A stretch of DNA of 64,000 nt from Halobacteria archaeon AArc-dxtr1 (GTDB lineage Archaea; Halobacteriota; Halobacteria; Halobacteriales; Natrialbaceae). Below, piece after piece: positions 50,274 through 60,300 of this stretch (position 1 is its first letter; each line of letters starts with the position of its first letter). The notes below the pieces were generated by a model. It was not told the origin of the DNA. It made no database searches and saw only the letters and a program-made list of their open reading frames with translations. Position numbers and translations under genes: made by a program. Location of the stretch: assembly GCA_025517425.1 (NCBI GenBank), contig JAOPJY010000001.1, positions 496,001-560,000 of the forward strand, given 5' to 3'.

Positions 50274-51590
50274 ATGTTCGGTACCAGCGGTATTCGCGGA
50301 CCCGTCGGGACGGAGGTGACGGCGTCGCTCGCGCTCTCGGTCGGCCGAGCGCTGGGCTCGGAGGGGTACGACCGCGTCGTCGTCGGTCGTGACGTCAGAG
50401 ACAGCGGCGAGATGCTCCTCGACGCGCTCGCGGCTGGCCTCCGGGAGACCGGTGTGGACGTCGTAGACTCCGGTGTGGAGACGACGCCGACGATCGCCCG
50501 GGCAGTCGGCTCGGCCGGGGCGGACGCTGGCGTCGTCGTCACGGCCTCGCACAACCCACCGACCGACAACGGAATCAAGCTCTGGCTGCCTTCAGGGAAG
50601 GCGTTCGGCCCCGAGGAACGAACGGCGATCGCCTCCCGAATCGAAGCCGAGGAGTACGAGCTCGCCGACTGGGATGGGACCGGCGACCGGTCGCCGCTTC
50701 CCGGCGTCCGGGACGATCACGCAGCGGAACTGTCTGGGGCGGTCAGTCTCGACGAGCCACTCGAAGTCGTCGTCGACCTGGGCAACGGGACGGGCCGGAT
50801 CACCGCGACGACGCTCGCCGACCTCGGCTGTACCGTCCGGACGTTAAACGGGCACCGCGACGGGAGCTTCCCGGGACGGCCAAGCGAGCCGAGCGCCGAG
50901 ACGCTGGGTACACTCGAGACCGTCGTCGCAGAGACCGGTGCGGATCTCGGCATCGCTCACGACGGCGACGCGGATCGGATGATGGCCGTCGACGAAACCG
51001 GCACCTTCGTTCCGAAAGACGTGCTCCTCGCACTGTTTGCCCGACATGCAGCCGGCGAGGGCGATCAGGTCGCAGCACCGGTCGACACCAGCCTCGCCGT
51101 CGCCGACGCCCTCGACGCGGTCGGTGCCTCGCTTGTCCGGACGAAGGTGGGCGACGTCTACGTCGCAGAGCGAGCGACCGAGCCGGCAGTCGTCTTCGGC
51201 GGCGAACCCAGCGGTGCCTGGATCTGGCCCGAGGAGACGCTCTGTCCGGACGGACCACTCGCAGCGTGTAAGCTCGTCGAACTTGTCGCCGCGTCGGGAC
51301 CGCTATCGGATCTCGTCGACGGCGTCGAGACGTACCCGATCCGACGCGACGCACTCGAGGTTGCGGACAAAACCGCCGCCCTCGCCGCGGTCGAGGAGAC
51401 GGTTCGAGCCAAGTACGAGTCGATCGACGCCCGCGACGGTGTCCGCGTCGAAACCGACGACGGGTGGTTCCTGATCCGGGCCAGCGGAACACAGCCACTG
51501 GTTCGGCTGACCGCGGAGGCCCGCGACGACACCCGCGCGGACGCGCTACTGGCAGACGCGCGGTCGATCGTTGCCGCTGCTCTCGAGTAA
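50274..51590 (+). CDS. glmM: Phosphoglucosamine mutase (GlmM-like)
   Basis: Hexose-phosphate mutase of 438 residues. FGTSGIRGPVG at the start, VVTASHNPPTDNGIK with the phosphoserine Ser92, AHDGDADRMMAVD for the metal Asp set, FGGEPSGAW for sugar binding and RASGTQPLVRLTAE for the phosphate clamp. Archaeal GlmM and phosphomannomutase-like paralogs are hard to separate; phosphoglucosamine mutase is preferred because glmS follows nearby and the surface operon needs UDP-GlcNAc. Confidence 0.85.
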   Translation: MFGTSGIRGPVGTEVTASLALSVGRALGSEGYDRVVVGRDVRDSGEMLLDALAAGLRETGVDVVDSGVETTPTIARAVGSAGADAGVVVTASHNPPTDNGIKLWLPSGKAFGPEERTAIASRIEAEEYELADWDGTGDRSPLPGVRDDHAAELSGAVSLDEPLEVVVDLGNGTGRITATTLADLGCTVRTLNGHRDGSFPGRPSEPSAETLGTLETVVAETGADLGIAHDGDADRMMAVDETGTFVPKDVLLALFARHAAGEGDQVAAPVDTSLAVADALDAVGASLVRTKVGDVYVAERATEPAVVFGGEPSGAWIWPEETLCPDGPLAACKLVELVAASGPLSDLVDGVETYPIRRDALEVADKTAALAAVEETVRAKYESIDARDGVRVETDDGWFLIRASGTQPLVRLTAEARDDTRADALLADARSIVAAALE

Positions 51591-51642
51591 GGAACTCGTC
51601 GATTTCGAGTAACCAACGACGCTAATTGAGAGAACTGGCCCG

Positions 51643-51852
51643 CTACCGACAGTCTTCAGGAATGTAGTCAGAGGTCTTCATCTCTCGGTACGTCGAGCAC
51701 TCGGGACAGGCGTGGACGACGTTTCGGTTGTCGCCGAAGACGCGGGCGAACTGCTTGGTGACTTGATTGTCGCAGGTGATACAACGGGGGGAAGCGGTCT
51801 GTCGGCGAGACGAAATCGGCGTCCACTTCTGGTCGGATGATTCGGTCGACAT
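51643..51852 (-). CDS. Small zinc-finger protein (DUF7563-like)
   Basis: Protein of 69 residues from ATG 51852, with CITC and CPEC knuckles around KQFARVFGDNRNVVHA. It is the paralog of the protein at 5848-6039, sharing VT[QK]QFARVFGDN and TYREM. It lies downstream of glmM, on the opposite strand. The role is unknown. Confidence 0.65.
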   Translation of the reverse strand: MSTESSDQKWTPISSRRQTASPRCITCDNQVTKQFARVFGDNRNVVHACPECSTYREMKTSDYIPEDCR

Positions 51853-52031
51853 TACACCCCGAATTGCCACAGTGGACTATTTACTATAGGCTGCATAATC
51901 GTCCGTACTGACTCGTTTCGTGACGGTCGTCAGCGCGTCTGCAGTTCTCGAAACTCTCTCGAAATCGAAGGCGTCAGTTCTGCTAGTCGTCGAAATATCA
52001 TATTTCGTGACCGTAATCGATCGTTTCGACC

Positions 52032-53846
52032 CTATTCGACGGTCACGCTCTTGGCGAGATTTCGCGGCTTGTCGATCGACCGGCCGAGGAGGTCCGCCGC
52101 GTAGTAGGAGACGAGCTGGAGCTGGACGTTTGCGAGCAACCCGGCGACCGTCGGCTCCGTCTCGGGGATCTCGAGGTGGGCATCGGCGACCGCCGTCGCC
52201 TCGTGGCCAGGCGGACAGACCGCGATCACGGGAGCACCCCGCGTCTGCGCTTCCTCGGCGTTTTTCAGCGTCTTCTCGTCTTCGACGCCGGTAAAGACCG
52301 CAAACACCGGCGTCTCTGGCGTGACCAGCGCCAGCGGTCCGTGTTTGAGCTCACCCGACGCGAAGCCCTCGGCGTGCTCGTAGGTGATCTCTTTGAACTT
52401 CAGCGCCCCCTCGAGCGCGACGGGGTAGCCCAGTCCACGACCGATAAAGAAGTACGAACGGCTGTCGTGGTACTGTCGGGCGATCGACTCCGCCTCCGAT
52501 CGGTCGAGCAGCGCCGAGAGCTGGTCGGGCATCGCAGCGAGCGCTGCGAGCGTCGCCTCGCGCTCGGCGCTTGGCTCGCCCGTCACGTCCGTCTGGATGC
52601 GTTCGGCGAGCAGCGAGAGCGCGACCGCCTGCGAGGAGAACGTCTTGGTGGCGGCGACGCCGATCTCCGGCCCGGCTCGGATGAGCAACTGCGCGTCGGC
52701 TTTGCGCGTGGCACTCGAGCCAACCACGTTGGTGACGGTCAGCGTCGACGCGCCGGCGTCGTTGGCGCTACGTAGCGCCGAGAGGGTGTCTGCGGTCTCG
52801 CCGCTCTGGGTAACAGCGATCACCAGCGTCCCGTCGTCGACGGGCGGAGCGGCGACGGAGTACTCGTTTGCCAGCAGCGCCGTCGCCTTCACGCCGGCCC
52901 GGTTGAGCGCGACCGCACCGTAGTAGGCCGCGTGATACGAGGTTCCGCAGGCGACGAGCTGAACGTCCGTGACGTCGGCGAACGCACCTGGCTCGAACCC
53001 CTCGAGGGAGATGCCGCCGGTCTCTGGGTTGATTCGGCCTTCGATCGCCTGTGCGATCGACGTCGGCTGTTCTTCGATCTCCTTTCGCATGAAGTGGTCG
53101 TAGGCACCCTTCCCGGCCTGTTCGGGGTCCCACTCGACGGTCTCACGCTCTCGGGAGATCTGATTCCCCCCGAGGTCGGTGAACTCGACGCCGTCGGGTT
53201 CGACGATGGCGACGTCGCCGTCCTCCAGGTAGACGACGGTGTCCGTGTACTCGAGAAACGCCGGCACGTCGCTGGCCAGGAAGTACTCGCCGTTCTCGAT
53301 GCCGACGACCAGCGGCGAGCCCTGCCGGGCAGCGTACAGCGTGTGCTCGCCCGAGCGCATCGCCGCGACCGCGTAGTTTCCGTCGAGCTCGTCGACCGCC
53401 TTACGGAAGGCCGACTCGGTGTCGAGGCCGGCGTCGACGTAGTGCTGGATGAGGTGGGGGATGACTTCGGTGTCGGTATCGCTCGTGAACTCGTGGCCGA
53501 CCTCGCGGAGGCGGGATTTGAGGGCGGCGTAGTTCTCGACGATGCCGTTGTGAACCACCGCGATGTCCTCGGTGTGGTCGGTGTGTGGGTGGGCGTTCTC
53601 GTCTGTCGGCGGCCCGTGCGTGCTCCAGCGGGTGTGGCCGATGCCGACGGTGCCGTCGAACGGGCTCGTATCGAGCGCTTGCCGGAGCTCCGAGACTTGC
53701 CCCGAGCGCTTCTCGACGTCGATTCCGGAGCCGTTCTGGATCGCGACGCCGGCCGAGTCGTAGCCGCGGTACTCGAGGTTTTCGAGGCCGGTCAAAAGCG
53801 GCTCGAGTGCGCTTCCGTCACCGACGCGGCCGATAATCCCACACAT
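52032..53846 (-). CDS. glmS: Glutamine--fructose-6-phosphate aminotransferase
   Basis: Makes glucosamine-6-phosphate, the first step to UDP-GlcNAc. 604 residues. It begins MCGIIGRVGDG: the catalytic Cys must follow the initiator Met, so ATG 53846 is certain. Glutaminase motifs GIGHTRWSTHG and GNYAVAAM, then two SIS domains with ACGTSYHAAY, VAVTQSGETADT-like residues and GRGLGYPVALEGALKFKEI, and the C-terminal LAKSVTVE. The frame upstream (to 53945) is not part of the protein. See the leader ORF at 53846-53941. Confidence 0.96.
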   Translation of the reverse strand: MCGIIGRVGDGSALEPLLTGLENLEYRGYDSAGVAIQNGSGIDVEKRSGQVSELRQALDTSPFDGTVGIGHTRWSTHGPPTDENAHPHTDHTEDIAVVHNGIVENYAALKSRLREVGHEFTSDTDTEVIPHLIQHYVDAGLDTESAFRKAVDELDGNYAVAAMRSGEHTLYAARQGSPLVVGIENGEYFLASDVPAFLEYTDTVVYLEDGDVAIVEPDGVEFTDLGGNQISRERETVEWDPEQAGKGAYDHFMRKEIEEQPTSIAQAIEGRINPETGGISLEGFEPGAFADVTDVQLVACGTSYHAAYYGAVALNRAGVKATALLANEYSVAAPPVDDGTLVIAVTQSGETADTLSALRSANDAGASTLTVTNVVGSSATRKADAQLLIRAGPEIGVAATKTFSSQAVALSLLAERIQTDVTGEPSAEREATLAALAAMPDQLSALLDRSEAESIARQYHDSRSYFFIGRGLGYPVALEGALKFKEITYEHAEGFASGELKHGPLALVTPETPVFAVFTGVEDEKTLKNAEEAQTRGAPVIAVCPPGHEATAVADAHLEIPETEPTVAGLLANVQLQLVSYYAADLLGRSIDKPRNLAKSVTVE

Positions 53847-53941
53847 CAGCTGCTCACCTCGCCGAAGGCAGAGTCGTTCGCGACCGCGTTCGAGCGGTCG
53901 CGCCAGCGGAACGAAGGGCCGAGTGAGCCGTACTCGATCAT
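53846..53941 (-). CDS. Possible 31-codon leader ORF before glmS
   Basis: ATG 53941 lies about 28 nt after a TATA-like CTATAGTAATAG (about 53964-53976 on the minus strand), so transcription would start at this ATG. The frame (MIEYGSLGPSFRWRD...) ends TGA, sharing its A with the glmS ATG. A hairpin (CGACCGC-GTTCGA-GCGGTCG, 53881-53900) lies within it. It may be a coupled leader peptide. Confidence 0.4.
   Translation of the reverse strand: MIEYGSLGPSFRWRDRSNAVANDSAFGEVSS
53881..53900 (-). promoter_or_regulatory. Hairpin in the glmS leader
   Basis: Seven perfect GC-rich pairs (CGACCGC with GCGGTCG) around a six-base loop GTTCGA, inside the possible leader ORF. Confidence 0.5.
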
Positions 53942-54289
53942 GCACCCATCGAGTCCGGCACAGCCTATTACTATAGATCCGTTACTGGACCGTGTAGCAC
54001 TTGGCTACTGACCAGTCGACTACCGGCACGAACAACACCCGCCGACGTCGCGTCCGTAGGTCCGCTTTCGGAATGGACGGGCTACAGCTGATCTCCACTC
54101 GTCAACAGTAGGCCCCGAGTTCGTCCGCAGGGAACAACGGCGGTCGATGGCGTTGACCGACATCCGACGACTTATTACGACGCCGTTCATCGTTCCAAGC
54201 GAGACCGTCCGTTTCCACAACACGACACATGTGTCGATCGATTTCCGGACGATCGCGATACTAAACGGCCGCCGCAGTACCACCAATTA
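53942..54289. other. Divergent intergenic region
   Basis: Carries the leftward glmS promoter (about 53964-53976) and a rightward TACTAAACGG (about 54259-54268) before the antiporter gene. No gene is supported; an 88-codon minus-strand frame at 54020-54286 has no protein-like features. Confidence 0.5.
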
Positions 54290-56377
54290 ATGACGACTGT
54301 AGACCTGACATACTCGATCGTCTCCGCCCTCTCATCCGACGGGTTTCGACAACTGCTCGAAGAGCCCGTCCTCGTCTTTACGATCGCGATGGCCGTCTTT
54401 CTCGTCGGGCCGTTGCTGGTCAAGCGCCTCGGTCAGCCCGGCATCGTCGGCCCGGTCATCCTCGGGGCTATCATCGGCCCCGGCGCGCTCGGCATCATCG
54501 AACACTCCGAGGCGATTATCCTGCTTGGCGAGGTCGGCCTGATCTACCTCCTGTTTACCGTCGGTCTCGACCTCGATTTACAGGGCTTTCTCGAGGCGCC
54601 CGAAAACGCCGCCCTGTTCGGGTTGGTCAGCTTCTTTCTCCCGTTTATCGTCGGGACGATCACGCTGATTACGATTCTCGGACTCGAGCCACTCGCAGCA
54701 CTGTTACTCTCGTCGGTGTTTGCCTCGCATACGCTGCTTGCCTACCCAGTCGTCAATCGGCTGAGCGTCACGAAGAATCGAGCCGTAACCGCCGTCTTCG
54801 GCGGCATTCTCTTTACCGACACGCTCGCGTTGGTCGTACTCGCAGTCGTCACCGGCGCGATCGAAGACGGACTCTCGCTGTGGCTGTTCGGGAGTATCGT
54901 CGCCTCCCTGGTGATCCTGTTCGGCCTAGCCTGGTTCGTGATCCCGCCGATTTCGCGGTGGTTCTTCCAGAACTTCAGCCAGGAGAGCTACTTCGAGTTC
55001 CTGTTCGTGATGGTCGCGATCTTCGCGGCTGCGAGCCTCGCCGAACTGCTCGATATCTCGCCGATTCTCGGCGCCTTCGTCGCCGGAATCGCCCTGAATC
55101 GCCAGATCCCGGCGGGTGGAACCCTGATGAATCGGATCGAGTTCGTCGGCAACGCGCTGTTTATCCCCTTCTTCCTGTTGCACGTCGGGATGCAGGTCGA
55201 TCTCGGCGTCGTCTTCGATGGGGTCCGGACGATCGAGGTTGCTGTCGTCATCATCGCCGTGATGATCCTGACCAAAGGAGCCGCAGCCTGGATCGTCTCC
55301 CGGATTCAGGGATACGACGACAACGAGCGTGGCGTCATCTTCGGGCTCTCGACCGGCCAGGCGGCGGCCGCGCTCGCAATCACGCTCATCGGTTTCGACC
55401 TCGGGCTGTTCGGCGAGGCGATCCTCAACGCCGTCGTGCTGATGGTGCTGGTGACCGCGCTAGTCAGCTCCTGGCTCACCGAGCGGGCTGCAACCCAACT
55501 CGCTTTAGAGCGCGATCCGGGCGACGACGACGGCGGCATTACGGATCCGAGCATTCTGCTACCGCTGTCACACAACGCCGAACTTCAGCGTCGGCTCCTC
55601 GAGATGGCGTTCGTGATCAAAGGCGACCGTGGAACCGAGCCGGTCCACGTCCTGACCGTCGTCCAGCCAGACTCGAGTACGCCGACCGAAGAACAGGTCG
55701 CATCGGTTCGAGCCGAACTCGACGACGCCGCCGAGACGGGCGACGCCGCCGAGATTCCGGTAGAGACCGAGACCCGCGTCAATCACAACGTCGCCTCCGG
55801 TATCGTTCAGGGCTCGATCGAGGTTCAGGCCGACCAAATCATCATGGGCTGGGACGCGACCCAGACGTTCCGCCACCGGATCTTCGGGAGCATCATCGAT
55901 CAGGTTCTAGAGCGGACGGCGCTGCCCGTGCTCGTCTCTCGGCTCGGCCACCCGATCAACACCACCGAGCGGATCCACGTGGTCGTCCCGATGGGTGCCG
56001 ACCACCACGAGGGCTTTTACGAATCCGTCCACTTGGTCAAGCGCCTCGCAACCAACATCGGAATTCCGATCACTGTCCACGTCGTCGAGGGCGAGACTCA
56101 CCAGTTCGAGCGTCTCTTCGGGCTGGTCGAGGAGGACGTCTCGGCCGAGTTCACCCGCGTCGACAACTGGGGAAGCCTGCTGCCAACCCTCGAACAGCGC
56201 GCCGACGAGAACGATCTCATCGTCACGATTTCGCCGCGTCGCGGCGACGTGGGCTGGAACGCTGCTCTGGAGGATCTTCCGAGCCGACTCGTCGAACTCC
56301 CGCCGGCGTCGTTCATCACGATTCACCCGCGACAGGGCGAACCGGAGTACGACCGGCAGTATCTCCGGATCAAGTAA
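54290..56377 (+). CDS. CPA2 cation/H+ antiporter with tandem Usp domains
   Basis: Membrane antiporter of 695 residues. About twelve helices in residues 1-395, with GQPGIVGPVILGAIIGP and LLFTVGLDLDL typical of the CPA2/KefB-like group, and GILFTDTLALVVLAV plus ILGAFVAGIALNRQIP in the transport core. The C-terminal 280 residues are cytoplasmic and read as two universal-stress-protein-like domains, each ending with an HxxxGS/Q-like segment (GWDATQTFRHRIFGSIIDQVLER in the first). They may sense nucleotides and gate the transporter. Probably Na+ or K+ homeostasis. Confidence 0.87.
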   Translation: MTTVDLTYSIVSALSSDGFRQLLEEPVLVFTIAMAVFLVGPLLVKRLGQPGIVGPVILGAIIGPGALGIIEHSEAIILLGEVGLIYLLFTVGLDLDLQGFLEAPENAALFGLVSFFLPFIVGTITLITILGLEPLAALLLSSVFASHTLLAYPVVNRLSVTKNRAVTAVFGGILFTDTLALVVLAVVTGAIEDGLSLWLFGSIVASLVILFGLAWFVIPPISRWFFQNFSQESYFEFLFVMVAIFAAASLAELLDISPILGAFVAGIALNRQIPAGGTLMNRIEFVGNALFIPFFLLHVGMQVDLGVVFDGVRTIEVAVVIIAVMILTKGAAAWIVSRIQGYDDNERGVIFGLSTGQAAAALAITLIGFDLGLFGEAILNAVVLMVLVTALVSSWLTERAATQLALERDPGDDDGGITDPSILLPLSHNAELQRRLLEMAFVIKGDRGTEPVHVLTVVQPDSSTPTEEQVASVRAELDDAAETGDAAEIPVETETRVNHNVASGIVQGSIEVQADQIIMGWDATQTFRHRIFGSIIDQVLERTALPVLVSRLGHPINTTERIHVVVPMGADHHEGFYESVHLVKRLATNIGIPITVHVVEGETHQFERLFGLVEEDVSAEFTRVDNWGSLLPTLEQRADENDLIVTISPRRGDVGWNAALEDLPSRLVELPPASFITIHPRQGEPEYDRQYLRIK

Positions 56378-56391
56378 GCGATGGACTCGTC

Positions 56392-57108
56392 TCAGGGGGA
56401 CGAGCCGTCGTCTGTCGTCACGAGCGACGACGAGCAAAGCTGCCCCAACGCGCGCCGAAGTCGCTGGGAGACGGCCGACTTCGAGACGTCGAGTCGGGCC
56501 GCCAGTTCGTCCTGGGAGATTCCTCGGGGGACCTCGAAGTATCCCTCCTCGTACGCGATCGAAAGCAACTCCTCTTGTTTTTGGGTCAGTGCAAGGACAC
56601 CCTCTTCACCGTCGTCAGAAAGGCGGAGATACGACACTGAGACGGAGATATCACGCTCGGAGCAGCGCTCGTTGAACGCTGCGAGGGCGTCCCGGTCGGG
56701 GAGGTGCAACTGGAAGAGCCAGCCGCTACGAGAGCACGAGCGGTCGAGGACGCGTGCATCGACGGCGGCGGTCAGCGGGAGAAGCTGGGTCGTTTCGGTG
56801 GTCACGACGACACGGTACACACGGCGGTCTGCGTACCGGTCGACCAGTTCGGGCTCGGCAACGGTCGGATCCACTTCCAGCGCCGTCTCGAACGCTTCGA
56901 ACCCAGACCCGTAGGCGGTGACGTAGGCGACAGGTCGCCCGCCGGGAGTTAACGTCGTATACTCCGGGCTCACGCTCACGTCGGGTGCGCGGCGAAGGGA
57001 GGGTGTGAGCAGCAACGAGTCGTGATCGAGTTCGAGTTCGGCGACGAGACCGCCCTCAGCGCGACGTACCAGACCGCGTCGTTCGACCTCTGCGACGTCC
57101 GTGCTCAC
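56392..57108 (-). CDS. HTH_10 regulator (bacterio-opsin activator type)
   Basis: Protein of 238 residues. The N-terminal part (1-170) resembles the Bat sensor-like beta-rich domain (TLTPGGRPVAYVTAYGSGFEAFETAL). The C-terminus is an HTH_10 domain: LTQKQEELLSIAYEEGYFEVPRGISQDELAARLDVSKSAVSQRLRRAL. GTG 57108 is chosen because a TATA-like element lies about 30 nt upstream. Its stop almost touches that of the antiporter gene (convergent). Confidence 0.8.
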   Translation of the reverse strand: MSTDVAEVERRGLVRRAEGGLVAELELDHDSLLLTPSLRRAPDVSVSPEYTTLTPGGRPVAYVTAYGSGFEAFETALEVDPTVAEPELVDRYADRRVYRVVVTTETTQLLPLTAAVDARVLDRSCSRSGWLFQLHLPDRDALAAFNERCSERDISVSVSYLRLSDDGEEGVLALTQKQEELLSIAYEEGYFEVPRGISQDELAARLDVSKSAVSQRLRRALGQLCSSSLVTTDDGSSP

Positions 57109-57380
57109 GAGCCGATCACCTGGCAGACCCGGGTGTAATCGATACTTACCGATGGCGTTGGCATCGATTCGACCATGTGACCGGGCCCGCATCAACGGAG
57201 ACGCTATTCCTATGTTGCCACCGACTCGGAAGCCGAATACCTATTCATCTTCGTTCATTCCGAACGGTATCCTCGCCGAGGAAACACTGCCTTACTGCGA
57301 CAACGTTCGGTCTAGTTTTGCCAGCGGCAGGGACGGCCCGCCGAATGCGTTAGTAATTCACACTGGAAACTCGGCTTGGA

Positions 57381-60300
57381 TCAGTCGAAACGATTGTCTT
57401 CACGCCCCCCGAATAGCTCGGCAAAGAGGTTGCGTTCGGCCGCCCGAAAGTGTCTATTAAACGTCGGTTGGGAGACGCCAAGCAGGGAGGCGACTTCCTC
57501 GCCTGTCCGCTCGCGGGGCCACTCGAAGTAGCCTGCGTGGTACGCCGCTGCCAGCGTCTGTCGCTGGCTCTCTGTGAGGGTGTTCTCGGGAGTCGCCTGC
57601 CCGCTTTGCGGTGGCATCTCACCGAGTTCGCGTCGGCGGCGAACGCGTGGGTCGAACGTGCCGAAGGTGGGTTCGAGTCCCGATAGAACCGCGCGAATGT
57701 TACCGTCTCGTGGGAGGTCGAACGTGAGTCGGACCCCGCCAGCGCCCGGGCTGACGTGTCGGAGCCGCCCCCCGTGGTCGGTAAGTGCGTCGGCGATCGT
57801 CCGCTCCCCCGTGGTTACCACGATCTGCCCGGTCGTTCCACCTCCGCGCGCTTCGATCGACTCGACGCCGCCGACGATGTCGGATGCACCCGTGATCGCA
57901 TCGTCGAGTGCGTCCGCGCCGATTCCCTCGACCACACAGAAGATCGTCGCGCCGCCGTCTCGACGAGGAGCGGTCGCCTCGATTCGGACGGCAGCGTCGA
58001 GTTCGACCGCGACGGCCGTGAGAGGATCCGCGTCGTTGGCAACCAGGGCTTCGATCTCCGTGGCGACGTCGGCAGCGAGCGCGTCCCGCACGTCGAGCGT
58101 TGCCAGTGCGTACGCGCCGACAGCTGCGAGAAGTTCACACGCGCGCTTGTCCGCGGTATCGAACGCGTTCGTCTCTCCCGCATACGCCGTGACCGTCCCG
58201 TAGAGGACCGATTCGTGGAGCAGCGGAACGCTCAGTGCTGATCGAAGGCCGTGTTCTCGCGCAACGCTCGACCAGGTTCCAGCTGCTCCCTCGGCGCCGA
58301 GGTCCGGAATCGTCACCGTCGCCTCCTCGCGCACCGCTTGACCGGTCGGTTCCGCAGCGTCGACCGTAATCGACGTCGACTCCAGATACGCCTCGTCGCC
58401 GACGACCGAGCGAGGAGTAATCGTCCCCGTCGACAGATCGATTGAGCCGGTCCAGGCCAGAGTAACGCCCGTCAGCGCACCCAGCGATGCTGCCAGCTCT
58501 GCCTCGACTTCCGCCTGCGTACTCGCGGCGAGTAGGCCGTCGACGCCCTGACCAACCACTGCGAGCCGGGCTGTCGCCGCGTCGTGACGGGCGAGCGCCC
58601 GGTCGCGATCGCGTTCGGCAGCCCGGCGGTCGGACCGGGCTGTAACGGCGTCGAACGCGAGATCGACGTGTACCGCGAACGCCGCCATCGCCGCGAGCGA
58701 GCTGGCAGTTACCGCTTCGTCGCCACGCTCGCCGAGCGTCGCCGCGACGAGCCCTCGATCGCCTACCGGCACCACGACCGAGACGCCCGTCTCGAGGGTC
58801 GTCTCCGCGACGCCACCGGGGTCGAGGACGGTCGGCGTTCCCGACTCGAGCACCTCGTGTAGCCGAGACGCGTCGTGCGCCGTCGCGGCGTCATCGATCC
58901 GAGCCGCGCCCTCGAACGACGGTTCGTGGTCGTTGCGCTCCGTGGCGACCTCCACGGACCGAAAGCCGTCATCGGTGGGAGACAGCCAGCGAGCCGTCCC
59001 GAAGTCGAAGGCCGTGACGAACGCGGTCACCGTGGTCTCACGGAGCGTTGTGATCGATCCCGCAGTGTCGAGCTGTCCGACAGCACGGTCGAGGGCGTCG
59101 AACTGCGCCGACGGCGAGCGCTTTTCGGGACGGAAGAGACAGACGGTCCGGTGCGAGGAAAGCGGCGTGACGAACACGTCGAACCGACGCGAACGCGGCT
59201 CGTCGTCGTGAACGTACGCGAGTGGGTCCAGCCACCGCAGGGGCGGCGTCGCCCGTTTACGGACCGCTGTCGCGAGCGCGTCGTCAGTCACGTCCGCGAG
59301 TGCCCGTCCGTCGAGCGTCTCTACTGAGAGGTGGGCCAACAGCGCCGCGTTCGCGTACGTGATCTGACCGTCCTCCAGCACACAGAGCCCGTCCTCTAAG
59401 GACTCGAGAACTGGCTCGAGGTCTGGATCCCTCTCCACGCCCGCCGCGTCCGCGCTCTCTCGATCCGAGACGTCGATCATGACCACGACCCCGTCTACCG
59501 TCGGGGTAGCGATCAGTCCGAGGTCGCGGTCCAGCGCGTCGACGGGAACGGTGAACTCGACGGGCGAGTCGGTCCGCCGCGCCTCGCGAAGCCGTTCGGA
59601 GACGGTACTTACCGTCGCGTCCGGGAGGATATCCCAGAGCACGCTCCCGGTCTCGGGCGGCCGCGCGAAGAGCGGTCTCGTGGAGTCACTGGCGTACCGA
59701 AGCTCCCACTGGTCTCCGACCGCGAACAGCGCCAGCCCGGCTGCCTCGATCGCGCTCGCGAGGTCGTCGACGCCGGCTGTACGGCTGTCGCCGTGTTCGA
59801 CCGTTAGCACGAGGCCACCGACGGCAGGATCGTCGAGCCGGTTCGTGACCGTTATTCGGTGACTGTACCGGATGCCGTCGCCGTGGCGAAATCGGATCGA
59901 CGCGTGCTCGCTGGCGCCGAGGCCGGCGTCGGCGACCGAGCGGCGAAGCTCGGCCAGTTCGGTTCTGTCGCTGGGATGGGTGAACTGTGAGAGGGCCCGT
60001 CCCTCGAGTTCATCGGCAGTGTAGTCGAGGACGGCCTCTGCAGCCGGTGAGGCGGCCGTCACCGTCCCGTCGGGACTGACGACCGCCACGAGGGAAGCGG
60101 CCCCGTCGAGCATGCCACGTGGCCCGGGATCGTCAGCCGCAGTCTCCAGCCGGTACCGATGGGCGGCGTTCGACACCCGTCTGGCGATGGCTGCGTCCGG
60201 GTCGTCGGGGCGAATACAGCCGTCTGCACCGGCCTCGAGCGCGGTCTCAGTTTCCGCTGGCTCGCCGACGATGAACATCGGGAGGCGCTCGTCGAAGCCA

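Noticed and set aside
54020-54286. 88-codon minus-strand frame between glmS and the antiporter gene
   Set aside because: Rich in Arg, Cys and Val with no domain, and it covers both divergent promoters.
57664-57690. GGTTCGAGTCCCG, like a tRNA T-arm
   Set aside because: No acceptor, D or anticodon arms can be built around it, and it lies inside the coding sequence of the large HTH_10 regulator.
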